Assembly: GCA_026398255.1 (NCBI GenBank)
Contig: JAPLTG010000019.1
Coordinates: forward strand, 23,106-87,105
Direction: 5' to 3'
DNA from: Verrucomicrobiota bacterium
GTDB lineage: Bacteria; Verrucomicrobiota; Verrucomicrobiia; Chthoniobacterales; Terrimicrobiaceae
DNA length: 64,000 nucleotides
Below the pieces are notes generated by a model. It saw only the letters and a list, made by a program, of their open reading frames with translations. It ran no database searches and was not told where the DNA came from. The stretch's first letter is position 1; each line of letters begins with the position of its first letter. The translations under genes and the position numbers were made by a program. Below are positions 28,248 to 38,934 of this stretch, one piece after another.

Positions 28248-30449
28248 GTGGAATCGACCTCTCGCCAAAGCGCGTTGTCCAAACTCGGTGCAACTGTGGA
28301 CCTCGAAGGGGCGGCGCTTGGCCTGCAAATGGCCATCTCCGTGGTCGCAGTGCTGTTTTTGGCCCTCTTCATTCGGCTCGAATATCCCACCTGGGCGGTT
28401 TTCACCGTCCTCATGCTCAGCATGGCGAACTATGTCGGCGCGGTGCAGGAAAAAGCCGCACTGCGTCTGATCGGAACGATTATTGGTGGCGCGCTGGGAT
28501 TTTTGGCGACCGGGGCGCTCCAGCAATCGCCGATGCTTTACCTGCCGCTCACTTTTATCGTGGTGGCATTTTCCGTCGCTATGTTCGGCCAATCCCGCGC
28601 GCCGTATGCGTTTTTCCTGGCCGGGATGACCTACATCGTGATCGCGTCCAACAGCCAAACCGACCCCGCAATGGCATCGCACTACGCGCTGCTGCGGATT
28701 GAAGAGGTCGGACTCGGCGTTGTGGTGAGCATGGTCGTGCAGGTCGTGGTTTTTCCGCGTTACGCCGTCACTGCGTTCCGGAAACTGGTGCGCGCCTCGC
28801 TGGCGGAAATTGCCGACATGCTCCCACTCGTCGCCGGCCGGTTTGCGGGAACAAACGCCGATTTTGGCCAGGCTATGCGGGACTTCCCTGCGAAATCCAC
28901 GCAGATGCGAATGATGCTCCGGTTTGGCGCAATGGAAAGCAGGTCGTTCCGTCGCGACATCGTTCGGAATACACAAAAAGTCAGCCACCTCAACATCGCC
29001 GCTGCCCTCGCCCGATCGAGTGGTTGGAGTGATCCCGCCCCCGAACCGCATCGAACTGCTCTGAGCGGAATCGTCGCGGATATTACCGGGATGCTGCGAG
29101 AGGGATTTCTCGCCCTCGAGGACGACAAGCCGCTTTCTGAAACATGGAAAACCGGCCTCGCGGAACTTTGGTCCCGCCTTGATGCGAAAATTACGGAGAT
29201 TCGTGCCCAGCCGGACTCGAAAAACCTTCCCGCCTTCGAAACGGCGGGCATCTCGATTCATCTCCTGAATCTCCGCGAACTCTCCGAGCTCGTCCTCGAG
29301 ATGGATCGCCTGAATCACACCGAGCCAGAAAACAACACTCGCTCCGAAAGCCTCTCGCTCGCGCCCGCCTGGCCAAGCATGCCTTGGATCCATCGTGGCA
29401 TCCGCGCGGCCATCGCCACCGTTTTCGCTCTTGTGGTCGAGAACTGGCTCAACCCGCCCGGCGGCACAATGATGCTGCTTGTCGTTTATACATTCACGGC
29501 GCTGAACGCCATGAGTCCCGATGAATCGGGCGACAGGCCCGCTTTTCGCCAAGTCCTCGTATTCTTTTTTGTGATGGCCGGAGCCTCGATCCTCCTGCTC
29601 GCCACAACCCCAATGATGGCCAGTTACTCTGTGCTGAACATCGTCATCGCGGCCTGGGCATTTCTATTTGGATATTGGTTTCACCGGGCCGGCGGTGTGT
29701 CGGTGCCCCTTATCTTCTCTTTCATGCTTCTGGTCGGCGTCGTTTCTTTAAATCCTCAACAACCCGTCGGATTCCAATCCATCTCCGGCTTCTTTTTTGG
29801 ATTCATGAACGGGTTGGTGATCTCCGCCGTCGCTCAGCGCCTGCTCTGGCCCGTCCTTCCGCAAAAAAATCTCGGCACCGGCTTGCAGCGCTACCTTACA
29901 ACGATGCTCGAGGGAATCGATAGCGGCATGGCGAGCCTCCCGCTCTGGCGCCGCGCCGAGCACGCGCTTTTTCCAGCCAAGGGAAAAAAAGCGATCGCTT
30001 TGATGGCCGGGCCGACCTGTCCGCCTGAGGAGGTCCGGCGCCTGGAGGAATTCCTCAACACACTCCAGGAACTCTCGTGGGAATTCTCCCTCTGCACCGG
30101 ACGCCTGAAGCCAATCCTTCCGCCGGAGTTCGCGGATCGCGGGGGCAAGTGGATCATGGAAGCCCGGGGAATCTTTCGGTCAGTTTTGACCGAACTCTCG
30201 GACTCGATTGCCTCCGCCCGCCAACCACGTGACCTCGGCCCAGCCATCGATCAGGAGCTTCTCGAGTGGGATAAGTGGATGGACTGGCTCCGCCCCGCCA
30301 TTCGCGAGCACCAAACTCCCATCGAAACCTCCATCCAGCTCATGGGATTTTCCTCCCGATTCCGCGCCGCAATGCTCGCTCTCCGCCGTGCCCTCGATCA
30401 GGCCCGAGGCCTGCACCTCCGCGACTACATGGGCGATGTTTCTGTTTAA
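28248..30449 (+). CDS. FUSC-family efflux transporter
   Basis: GTG at 28248 is preferred, giving 733 aa; a TTG at 28206 in the same frame is less likely. The N-terminal FUSC unit has five to six helices at about 30-180. A cytoplasmic helical region at 190-380 follows, then a second helical bundle at about 395-545 and a soluble C-terminal part. This two-bundle layout is that of AaeB and YccS-like exporters for aromatic carboxylic acids. It diverges from DUF1656-hlyD with a short shared promoter region (28182-28247). Substrate unknown. Confidence 0.88.
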   Translation: MESTSRQSALSKLGATVDLEGAALGLQMAISVVAVLFLALFIRLEYPTWAVFTVLMLSMANYVGAVQEKAALRLIGTIIGGALGFLATGALQQSPMLYLPLTFIVVAFSVAMFGQSRAPYAFFLAGMTYIVIASNSQTDPAMASHYALLRIEEVGLGVVVSMVVQVVVFPRYAVTAFRKLVRASLAEIADMLPLVAGRFAGTNADFGQAMRDFPAKSTQMRMMLRFGAMESRSFRRDIVRNTQKVSHLNIAAALARSSGWSDPAPEPHRTALSGIVADITGMLREGFLALEDDKPLSETWKTGLAELWSRLDAKITEIRAQPDSKNLPAFETAGISIHLLNLRELSELVLEMDRLNHTEPENNTRSESLSLAPAWPSMPWIHRGIRAAIATVFALVVENWLNPPGGTMMLLVVYTFTALNAMSPDESGDRPAFRQVLVFFFVMAGASILLLATTPMMASYSVLNIVIAAWAFLFGYWFHRAGGVSVPLIFSFMLLVGVVSLNPQQPVGFQSISGFFFGFMNGLVISAVAQRLLWPVLPQKNLGTGLQRYLTTMLEGIDSGMASLPLWRRAEHALFPAKGKKAIALMAGPTCPPEEVRRLEEFLNTLQELSWEFSLCTGRLKPILPPEFADRGGKWIMEARGIFRSVLTELSDSIASARQPRDLGPAIDQELLEWDKWMDWLRPAIREHQTPIETSIQLMGFSSRFRAAMLALRRALDQARGLHLRDYMGDVSV

Positions 30450-30469
30450 AAAAATGACCCCGAATCCGC

Positions 30470-30498
30470 GTTGCCGCTGCAGGAATTTTTTCTATATA
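30470..30498 (+). promoter_or_regulatory. Candidate sigma-70 promoter for the response regulator-cyclase gene
   Basis: TTGCCG (30470-30475) and TATATA (30493-30498) are 17 nt apart. The ATG at 30510 is only 11 nt after the -10 box, so the mRNA would start about 4-6 nt before the start codon or at it. Confidence 0.45.
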
Positions 30499-30509
30499 GT
30501 CCCCCGCTC

Positions 30510-31670
30510 ATGAATATTTCAAAATCGGCTTTTGCGAGAGAGGGAGTCCTCGGCCCTGACGGTCTGGCCGCGTGCAAATTTCTCGTGATCGACGACAGCC
30601 GCATGATCCGGCTCACGATCTCGAAGCACCTCCGCCAACTCGGATTTGAATCCATCGACGAAGCCGACAACGGCGCTGCTGGCATCGAGCTTCTCCGCAC
30701 CGGCAAAGACTACGACCTCGTCCTGCTCGACCTCGAAATGCCCGGCATGAACGGCTTCGAGTTCCTGAAAATCGTCAAGTCCGACCCCGCCCTCCGCTCC
30801 GTGCCCGTCATCGTCGTCTCCGCGTCCGAGCAGCTCTCTGCCGCCATCCAGTGCATCTCCGATGGCGCCGAGGATTTTCTCAACAAACCCTTCGACCCTG
30901 TTCTCCTCCGCGCCCGCGTCTTTTCCACGATCGAAAAAAAACGCCTCCGCGACACCGACCGCCAACTCCTCCAAGAGCTGGAAACCGAAAAATCCCTCCT
31001 CGTCCAAGAAAAGGAAAAATCCGAGCAGCTCCTGCTCAATGTGCTCCCCCAAGCCATCGCAGCCCGCCTCAAGAACGGCGAAAAAGTCATCGCCGAAAAA
31101 CAGGAAGCCACCACCGTGGGCTTCACCGACCTCGTCGGATTCACCCCTTACGCGCGCAACGCCGAGCCCGTCGATGTCGTCACGATGCTCAACCGGATTT
31201 TCAGCAATTTCGACCTCATGTCCGCCCGCAACGGCGTTGAGAAAATCAAGACGATCGGGGATTGCTACATGTTCGCCGCCGGCGTTCCCATTCCCATCGA
31301 AGACCACGCCCGCCGCGTCGCCGATAGCGCCCTCGAGATGCTCAGCTTCATCGAGAGATTCAACGCCCGCTTCGGCACGGAATTCCAAATCCGAATCGGC
31401 CTCAATTCCGGTCCGCTCGTCGCCGGCATCATCGGAAAACAAAAATTCGCCTACGACATCTGGGGCGACGCCGTGAATGTCGCCAGCCGCATGGAAAGCT
31501 CCGGTCTCCCCGGCCGCATCCACATCTCGGAAGCCACCCGCGCCGCCCTGGGCGCCGACTACGAATGCGAGGCCCGAGGTTCGATCGAGGTCAAAGGCCT
31601 CGGCCAGATCAACACCTACTTCCTCCTCTCCAAAAACGACCCCTTCCTCGACGAGGTCCCGCTCATCTGA
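30510..31670 (+). CDS. Response regulator with class III adenylate/guanylate cyclase domain
   Basis: 386 aa from ATG 30510, placed after the promoter-like boxes. The receiver domain spans 20-145: acidic pair DDS, phospho-acceptor LVLLDLEMPG, VVSAS and the Lys in NKPFD. A short coiled coil (150-190) leads to a class III cyclase domain (about 200-375): metal-binding VGFTDLVGFT, substrate-lysine region GVEKIKTIGDCYM, and transition-state region DIWGDAVNVASRMES. The second metal Asp is in KTIGD. Phosphorylation would control cAMP or cGMP production. No histidine kinase gene is adjacent. Confidence 0.92.
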   Translation: MNISKSAFAREGVLGPDGLAACKFLVIDDSRMIRLTISKHLRQLGFESIDEADNGAAGIELLRTGKDYDLVLLDLEMPGMNGFEFLKIVKSDPALRSVPVIVVSASEQLSAAIQCISDGAEDFLNKPFDPVLLRARVFSTIEKKRLRDTDRQLLQELETEKSLLVQEKEKSEQLLLNVLPQAIAARLKNGEKVIAEKQEATTVGFTDLVGFTPYARNAEPVDVVTMLNRIFSNFDLMSARNGVEKIKTIGDCYMFAAGVPIPIEDHARRVADSALEMLSFIERFNARFGTEFQIRIGLNSGPLVAGIIGKQKFAYDIWGDAVNVASRMESSGLPGRIHISEATRAALGADYECEARGSIEVKGLGQINTYFLLSKNDPFLDEVPLI

Positions 31671-31788
31671 AGGGCGTCATCCGAAAAACTCGGCATCCCC
31701 GCCTTGTAGAAACGGCAGTCCTCTGCCGTTTCGAAGCAAACCGCGAATAAAGCAAATCCCCGCGAATCGAAAAAATTGATAGAGGTTC

Positions 31789-31941
31789 TGGAGGGACGAC
31801 CTCCGTGTCGTCTGTGGGCGAGTGATGCGGCGCCGACAGAGCGGCTCCCTCCAGGGGTGATGGAGCGCGATTCTTTGGAGGGACGACCTCCGTGTCGTCC
31901 GTTGGCGAGTGACGCGGCGCCGACAGAGCGGCGCCCTCCAG
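31789..31941. repeat. Two 66-bp folded repeat copies, 87-bp period, downstream of RAYT
   Basis: Copies at 31789-31854 and 31876-31941 are direct repeats. Each has TGGAGGG...CCCTCCA as an outer stem enclosing two hairpins, GGACGAC/GTCGTCC and GGCGCCG/CGGCGCC. The second copy ends exactly at the RAYT stop codon (31942-31944). Together with the copies at 32454 they are the REP-like partners of the transposase. The 118 nt between the cyclase gene and the first copy (31671-31788) show nothing else. Confidence 0.85.
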
Positions 31942-32427
31942 TTACCAATTCAGCAGATGGAGTTCGCCTTGGTGTGGCCAATCGCTGGCTTGCTCGACGA
32001 GGCCGGCACGGACGGGGTTTTCGAGCGTGTATTGCCACTTTGCACTGTAGCTTTCCTCTTTCCTCAATTGCGTGTCCCAGTAGTTCGTTTGCCAAACGGG
32101 GGCGTGGTCGGGATTTGGCCAATGGCGTGAGGCGTGGGATTTCCAGAAGGAAACCCAACGCATCAGTGATACTGGAATGTTCATTGTCGGGGAGCAGAAG
32201 AGGTGGAGGTGGTCAGGCATGAGGACGTATCGGCCAACAAGCCACGAATCAGCTATGGTCCATGCTTCCCGGAGCAGTTTGTGGACCGGTTCATTGGCGA
32301 GAAATGGTTTTTTGTTTTTCGTGCAAACGGTCAGGAAAATTATAACGGGCTGGTTGAAGGCCTCGTGGAGAGGGGTATGTGAGGGCGTGTGGCGTTCGGG
32401 GAAGTTCATGGTTGAGAGTCGTCGCAT
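31942..32427 (-). CDS. REP-associated tyrosine transposase (RAYT)
   Basis: 161 aa (or 155 from ATG 32409). Y1/HUH transposase: VLMPDHLHLF holds the metal-binding HxH, and YTLENPVRAGLV carries the helix with the catalytic Tyr and the NPVRAGLV signature of RAYTs. Length is typical (150-190 aa). RAYTs nick single-stranded REP palindromes and are thought to spread or maintain them. Complete repeat copies lie on both sides (two downstream, three upstream). This gene looks intact. Confidence 0.92.
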   Translation of the reverse strand: MRRLSTMNFPERHTPSHTPLHEAFNQPVIIFLTVCTKNKKPFLANEPVHKLLREAWTIADSWLVGRYVLMPDHLHLFCSPTMNIPVSLMRWVSFWKSHASRHWPNPDHAPVWQTNYWDTQLRKEESYSAKWQYTLENPVRAGLVEQASDWPHQGELHLLNW

Positions 32428-32453
32428 GGGGAGAAACAGCAGCCAACAAAATT

Positions 32454-32656
32454 TGGAGGGACGACCTCCGTGTCGTCCGGGGGCGAGTGACGCGGCGCCG
32501 ACGGAGCGGCGCCCTCCAGGGGTGATGGAGCGCGATTTATTGGAGGGACGACCTCCGTGTCGTCCGGTGGCGAGTGACGCGGCGCCGACGGAGCGGCGCC
32601 CTCCAGGGGTGATTTGACGCGATTTATTGGAGGGACGACCTCTGTGTCGTCCGGGG
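32454..32656. repeat. Three tandem copies of the 87-bp RAYT-linked repeat (last partial)
   Basis: Full copies at 32454-32519 and 32541-32606 and a partial one from 32628 to about 32656, each 87 nt apart, are in the same orientation as the copies at 31789. Fold: outer 7-bp stem and two inner 7-bp hairpins. The array runs almost to the uvrA stop codon (32686). The few base changes between copies mostly fall in loops or junctions. Confidence 0.85.
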
Positions 32657-32685
32657 ATTTGGGCGCGATGGCGCAGCCCCCCAAG

Positions 32686-35600
32686 TTAGAGGATTTCGCG
32701 GAGGAAGGGGGCGGTGCGGCTGGTTTTGGATTGGGCGATTTTTTCGGGGGTGCCGGTGGCGACGACTTTGCCGCCTTGGGAGCCGGCTTCGGGGCCGATG
32801 TCGAGGATGTGGTCGGCTTCGGCGATGATGTCGAGGTGGTGTTCGATCACGACGACCGTGCCGCCTTCGTCCACGAGGCGGTGGAGGACTTGGATGAGCT
32901 GGGCGACATCGTGGGCGTGGAGGCCGATGGTGGGTTCCTCGAGGATGTAGAGGATGGATTTCCCTTTGCGAGTGGTGCGGATTTCCTCGGCGGCGGAGGT
33001 GGCTCGGCGGGCGAGTTGGGTGACGAGTTTGATGCGCTGGGCTTCGCCGCCGCTGAGCGTGGGGCTGGGCTGGCCGAGCTTGAGGTAGCCGAGGCCGGTT
33101 TCCTGAAGGAGCGAGAGGGGACGGCGGATTTTCGGGTGGGCGGCGAAGAACTCGACCGCCTGCTCGATCGTCATATCCATCACATCGCCGATGGATTTTC
33201 CGTTGTAGAGGATTTCGAGGGTGGAGGGGTTGTAGCGGCGGCCGGAGCAGTCCTGGCAGGGCATGTAGGAGGCGGGGAGGAAATTCATCTCAAGCTTGAT
33301 GACGCCCTGGCCGAGGCAGGCTTCGCAGCGGCCGCCCTCGTTGTTGAATGAGAAGCGGCTATTGGTGTAGCCGCGCATGCGGGCGGCGGGGAGACTGGCG
33401 AAGAGTTTCCGGATTTCGTCGAAGACCTTCACATAGGTGGCGGGGGTGGAGCGGGAGGTTTTGCCGATCGGGGATTGGTCCACTTCGAGAACGCCGCCGA
33501 GGTTTTCAAATCCGCTAATGCCAGTGTGGAGGTCGGAGTGGAGTGGGGCGCGTTTGCGGGTGAGGGCGTCGCGCACGGCGGGGACGACGATGCCTCGGAT
33601 AAGCGTGGATTTGCCGGAACCGGAGACGCCAGTGAGGACGGTCAGGCGGTGGAGGGGAATGCGGACGGATTCGTTTTGGATGTTGTGGAGGCGGCAGCCT
33701 TTGAGTTCGAGCCAGTCGTCAGCGGCGGGGCGGCGTGATCCGCGAATCGGGTGCTTCATCGGCTCGCGGAGGGCGCGGGCGGTGTGAGAGGTCGGGTGCT
33801 CGAGGATTTCGGCGAGGGTTCCGCTGGTGACGATTTCACCGCCGCGGCTGCCAGCGCCGGGGCCGAGGTCGATGATGCGGTCGGCGCGGCGCATGGTTTC
33901 CTCGTCGTGCTCGACGACAACGAGTGAGTTGCCTTTTTTGGCGAGGGTTTGGAGGGCGTCGAGGAGTTGGTTGTTGTCGCGCGGGTGGAGGCCGATGGTC
34001 GGTTCGTCGAGCACGTAGAGCACGCCGCGGAGATTCGAGCCGAGTTGGGCGGCGAGGCGGATGCGCTGGGATTCGCCGCCGGAGAGGGTTTTCGCGCTGC
34101 GGTCGAGCGCGAGGTAGTCGAGGCCGACCTTGGCGAGGAAGCTCAGGCGCTGGCGGATTTCCGTAACGATGTCGCGGGCAACCTCGGCGGCGGGGCCTGT
34201 GAATTCGAGCGAATCGCAGAGCGCGAGGGCGGCGGCGGCTGGCGAGTGGGTGAAATCCGCGATCGAGGTTTTTTGGATGCGGACATGGGTGGCGGTTTCG
34301 TTGAGGCGCGTGCCTTTGCAAATCGGGCAGGGGCGGGGTTCCTCATCCTCGAGTCCCTCGTGGCGGCGCTCCTCGTCGAGTTCGGCCTCGATGGCGGATT
34401 CGAAATCGTGATCGCCGGAGCCAAGGCCTTTCCAGACCTCGCCAAAACCTCGGCAGTGCTGGCACCAGCCGTGCGGGGAGTTGAACGAAAACAGGCGGGG
34501 GTCGAGGGGCTCGAACGCGCGCTGGCACGAGGGGCAGTTCATCTCGGTGCTGAGCGTGGTCGATTTGCCCTTGGCATCGACGAGGCGGGCGGTGCCTTTG
34601 CCAAGGCGGAGGGCCTTGCGGACGAGGTCGTCGGCTTTTTTCAAATCCGGCGCGTCGAGGTCGCCGACGATGGCGTCGATCGTGTGTTCCTTGAAGCGCT
34701 CGAGTTTTTGGAAGGCGTCCACGGCGACTCGGTCTCCATCGACGATGAGGGTTTCGATGCCCTGGCGGGCGGCGGCGCGGGCGATCTCGGTGTGGAAGCC
34801 TTTGCGGCCTTTCACGAGGTTCGCGAGGATTTTAACCGGGCCCTTGGCGGCGTGGGCGCTGACTTCCTCGGCGATGGCGGTGGGGGTGCGGCTGGCGACG
34901 GCGACATCGCAGTCGGGGCAAAACTGGGTGCCGAGTTTTGAGAAGAGGAGGCGGAGGAAGTGGTAGATCTCGGTGACGGTGGCGACGGTGGATTTGCCGC
35001 CGCCGCGTGTGACGCGCTGCTCGATGGCGACGCTGGGAGGGAGGCCTTCGATCGAGTCCACATCAGGCTTTTCGAGTTGATCGACGAACTGGCGCGCGTA
35101 GGCCGACATGCTGTCGAGGAAGCGGCGCTGGCCTTCGGCGAAGAGGATGTCGAAGGCCAAGGTCGATTTTCCCGAGCCGCTGAGGCCGGTGACGACGACC
35201 ATGCCATCGCGCGGGATATCGATGTCGATGTTCTTGAGGTTGTGCTCGCGGGCGCCACGGACGGAGATGAAATTCGAGCGCGGGGGGAGGGGAAGTGGGG
35301 ATTCCTCGAGCAGCGTAGGACCCGACGGAGCGGGTCCCTCCATGAGATTTTTGAGGAAGCGGGCGGTGTGGGACTCAGGGGATTCGAGGATTTTTTCGGG
35401 GGTTCCTGCAGCGACAATTTTTCCGCCCTCGTCGCCGCCTTCGGGACCGAGGTCGATGACCCAGTCCGCGCACTTAACCACTTCGAGGTTGTGCTCGATG
35501 ACGATGACGCTGTTTCCCTCGTCCACGAGGCGGTGGAAGACTTTGACGAGAAGGGCGACATCGTCGAAGTGCAGCCCGGTGGTGGGTTCGTCGAAGATCA

Positions 35601-38119
35601 GGAGGGCCTTTTCGCGGGATTGGCGGATGAGGTGGTGGACGAGTTTGAGGCGCTGGGACTCGCCGCCGGAGAGGGAGTTTACGGGCTGGCCGAGCTTGAG
35701 GTAGTCGAGGCCGACTTCGGCGAGGAGGGTCAACGGACCGGTGATTTTTCCGGATTTGTCGAGCGGCTTGAAAAATTCGACGGCCTCGGCGGCGGTGAGT
35801 TCGAGGACTTCGTGGATGGATTTTCCGGCGACTTGGATTTTCAGCAGCGGCGGGCGGAAGCGGGTGCCGTCGCATTCCGGACAGCGGAGGAAGAGGTCGC
35901 TGAGGAATTGCATCTCGACCTTCTCGAAACCCAGGCCGCCGCAGCGGTCGCAGCGTCCGTTGCCGGAATTGAAGGAAAAGCTCGAGGGCGTGAAGCCAGC
36001 GGCTTCGGCGGCCGGGGAATCACCGAAGAGGCCGCGGATGTGCTCGTAGACGCCGAGGTAGACAGCCGGTGTGGAGCGGGGGGTTTTCGAAAGAGGGGAT
36101 TGATCGACCATCACGACCTCATCCACTTCCTCGTCCCCTTCGATCGATTTTACGAAGCCGGCGGCTTCCTCTTCGGGCGCGTCCTCGCCGATCAACTGGC
36201 GGTGAAGGACATCGCGGACGAGGGAGGTTTTGCCCGAACCGGAAACTCCCGTGACGGCGCAGAGGACGCCGAGAGGGAATTTAACCGAGAGGTTTTTGAT
36301 GTTGTGGTGGGTGACGCCTTTGAGGGTGATGTGGCCGGTGGGCTTGCGGCGTTTTTTCGGGACGGGGATGGATTTTTTTCCCGTGAGGTAGTCGGCGGTG
36401 AGGGAGTTTTTCGCGGAGGCGAAATTTTCGGAGGGGCCGCAGTAGAGGAGTTGTCCGCCTGAGCGGCCGCGGCCGGGGCCGATGTCCACGAGTTCGTCGG
36501 CAGCGCGGATGACGGCTTCCTCGTGCTCGACGACGAGGAGGGTGTTGCCCTTGTCGCGGAGGCCGCGGAGGATTTCGATGAGGCGCGAGGTGTCGCGCGG
36601 GTGGAGGCCCACGCTGGGTTCGTCGAGAACGAAGAGGGTGTTGACGAGCGAGGCGCCGAGGCAGGTGGTGAGGTTGACGCGCTGGATTTCGCCGCCGGAG
36701 AGCGAGCGGGGCGGGCGATCGAGGGAGAGGTAGCCGAGGCCAATTCGGCAGAGGTAGGCCACGCGGGAGGTGATTTGTTTGTGGACGAGGCTGGCGGAGG
36801 CGTCGGCGTGGGGGATCGAGAGATTTTCTAGGATGGGGAGGAGGCGCTTGAGGGGGAGCGCGGAGACGGCGGGGAGAGTGAGGGTTGGCGAGGTTTCGGA
36901 GTCAGTGCCGACACGGGCGGGACGCCCATGCCCCTTTCTTTTTGGAGCGGGGGTCGATGAGGTTTCGGAGTGGTGGGAGGAGGGGAGGCGGTAGTTGAGC
37001 GTTTCGGGCTGGAAGCGGCCGCCGTGGCAGACCGGGCAGGGTTGGTGGCTGCGGTAGCGGGAGAGCAGCACGCGGATGTGCATTTTGTAGGCTTTGCTCT
37101 CGAGCCAGCGGAAGTAGCCGTTGACGCCATACCACTCGCCGGAGTCACGGGCTTCGGTGGGGTTGAGCCCGGGTTCGCCTTCGATGACCGAAAGTGCGGT
37201 GGATATCAATCCCGCGCTTGCGGCAGTGGCGCAAGAGGTCGTCTTGGCACTCGGCGGACTGGCCGCTTTGGAAGGGGCGAATGACGCCTTCGGAGATCGA
37301 GAGCGAGGCGTCGGGAATGACGCGATGCATGTCGATGCCGATGATACGGCCAAAGCCTTTGCACTCGGGGCACGCGCCGAGGGGGGAGTTGAAACTAAAA
37401 AGGCCGGGAGAGGGCGGGCGAATGTCGAGATCGCAGGGGGCGCAATGCCAACCTTCGATGGATTCGGTGAGGCGGGGAGAGGAAGTGCCGGCCTCAAGAT
37501 CGACGCGGTCTTGTATGAGAAGGATTTCGGTGGGGAGTTTTTTAAGGGAGGTGGGCTCGTCGGTGCGGAGGGTTTTTCCGTTGATCCAGATGCGGAGGTA
37601 GCCTTGGCCGGAGAGGAATTCGAAAAAGTCGGAGGGTTTCGTTTTTTCCGGGACCTTGATCGGGAAGGCGATGAGGAGGGATTTTCCGGGGTGGGCGGCG
37701 AGGATTTGGCGGAGGATTGAGCCCGGGGTGCCGGGAAGGATTTCTCCGGAGCATTTCGGGCAGAAGGCCTTGGCGGCACGTGGGAAGAGGAGCTTCAGGT
37801 AGTCGTTGATCTCGGTGATCGTGCCGACGGTCGAGCGGGTGGTGCGGACATTGTTCGCCTGCTCGATGGCGATGGCGGGTGGGATGCCTTCAATGTTGTC
37901 GGCGAGCGGTTTATCCATCCGCTCGAGGAACTGGCGGGTGTAGGGACTGAAGGTCTCCACATAACGCCGTTGTCCCTCGGCGTAGATGGTATCGAACGCA
38001 AGGCTCGATTTGCCGCTGCCACTGGGTCCAGTAACGACAATGAGCTTCCCTAGGGGAAGCTCAAGGTCAATTCCTTGGAGGTTATTTTGTCTGGCTCCGC
38101 GGAGCCGAATGTAATCCAC
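32686..38119 (-). pseudogene. uvrA: Double-length UvrA (four ATPase modules), apparent frameshift near 37190
   Basis: Start GTG 38119. The combined reading is about 1810 codons against about 940 for ordinary UvrA, with four Walker A sites ([51 protein letters not shown]): two UvrA-like halves fused, as known in PVC bacteria. Frame 38119-37145 gives good UvrA sequence down to CRKRGIDIH; the other frame resumes good sequence at VIEGEPGLNPTEARDSGEW and runs to 32686. The frame switch lies in 37186-37200. The segment joining these blocks also looks several residues short compared with what I recall of relatives, so a small non-triplet deletion fits. A sequencing error is the main alternative. Confidence 0.8.
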
Positions 38120-38139
38120 CCGTGAAATTCAGCGGGGGA

Positions 38140-38457
38140 TTAGCCCTGCTTGCCGCGGAGTTCTTCGGTGCGGAGAAGAACGCGCTGGCGCATGATTTTG
38201 CCGGATTTGAACTTCACCGTGGCGCGGGCGGGGATGACCACATCATGTTCGGGTTTGTTGGGGTTGCGACCGACGCGGGATTTGGTCAAGCGGACTTCGA
38301 AAACACCGAAGTTGCGGAGCTCGACATCGCTGCCGGTGGAGAGGGCCTCGGTGATGCCGTCGAGAGTGAGCTGGATGACGCTGAAAACTTCCTGTTGGGT
38401 GAGTCCGGTTTGTTTGCTGATCTGCATTACCAGATCTCGTTTGGTGAGGTTAGCCAT
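38140..38457 (-). CDS. HU/IHF-family DNA-binding protein
   Basis: 105 aa from ATG 38457. N-terminal helices MANLTKRDLVMQISKQTGL, then the beta-arm domain GVFEVRLTKSRVGRNPNKPE with the family signature and the Pro of the DNA-intercalating arm. A short basic tail (RTEELRGKQG) extends slightly beyond the usual 90-95 aa. HU bends DNA and compacts the nucleoid. It stands 20 nt from uvrA, with its own promoter-like boxes. Confidence 0.95.
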   Translation of the reverse strand: MANLTKRDLVMQISKQTGLTQQEVFSVIQLTLDGITEALSTGSDVELRNFGVFEVRLTKSRVGRNPNKPEHDVVIPARATVKFKSGKIMRQRVLLRTEELRGKQG

Positions 38458-38480
38458 TTGAGTGTGATGTTTAGTTGGTT

Positions 38481-38508
38481 TTAATAAAGGGGGCGGTTTG
38501 AATACCAA
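38481..38508 (-). promoter_or_regulatory. Candidate promoter for the HU gene
   Basis: On the minus strand, TTGGTA (38508-38503) and TATTAA (38486-38481) are 16 nt apart, 23 nt before the HU ATG at 38457. Confidence 0.35.
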
Positions 38509-38571
38509 GGGACTGCGCGGTCAGCAACCCGATTTCGGAAAAATTTTCCACAATCAAAAAAGGGCTTGATT

Positions 38572-38934
38572 TTATTTCGGGCGTTGCGGGCCGACGGTTC
38601 CGTCGATGTTCACATGGACCACCGTGCCGGCTGGTGCGGATGTGTCGGAATCCATTTGGATCAAAGCGCGTCCGGTTTCCGAGATTTCGATCAGGGTTCC
38701 GCCTTTGGTCTCATTGGCTGAAAGGGAAACAACGGCGCGTTGGCCAATTTGGAGATTCGAGCGGTTGGTAAAATGGGCCTCGACTTGGGACGCGGAAATG
38801 ATGGCGGCCTCGTTCGCAAAAGGGTGGGTGCGTGTGTAGTTCCAGACCGTTAAGGAAAAAGCGGCGAGGCAGAGCAGGATCAGGCCGATGGCGACGGCGC
38901 GGCCACTTCGGCGTTTCGGGTTCCTATTATCCAT
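38572..38934 (-). CDS. Small single-pass membrane protein
   Basis: 120 aa from ATG 38934. Basic N-terminus (MDNRNPKRRSGR), one membrane helix (AVAIGLILLCLAAFSLTVW), and a beta-rich extracytoplasmic domain of about 80 aa (NLQIGQRAVVSLSANETKGG) whose pattern recalls the beta-barrel domain of HlyD adaptors. It has no helical hairpin, so it is not a working adaptor. The start overlaps the trpC stop by 8 nt, so it is the last gene of the lgt-scpAB-trpC run. Confidence 0.65.
   Translation of the reverse strand: MDNRNPKRRSGRAVAIGLILLCLAAFSLTVWNYTRTHPFANEAAIISASQVEAHFTNRSNLQIGQRAVVSLSANETKGGTLIEISETGRALIQMDSDTSAPAGTVVHVNIDGTVGPQRPK

Noticed and set aside
31789..32656. CRISPR array
   Set aside because: The units are directly repeated with a constant, nearly identical intervening sequence rather than diverse spacers, and no cas gene is present.
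34960..36462. 500-codon plus-strand open frame within uvrA
   Set aside because: Antisense shadow of the UvrA ATPase domains; Gly/Glu-rich translation without a family.
32686..37779. A 1697-codon frame as a complete gene starting at 37779
   Set aside because: Its first about 190 codons are Ser/Pro/Arg-rich out-of-frame sequence. UvrA coding for that part is in the frame 38119-37145, so the locus is one gene with a frameshift.
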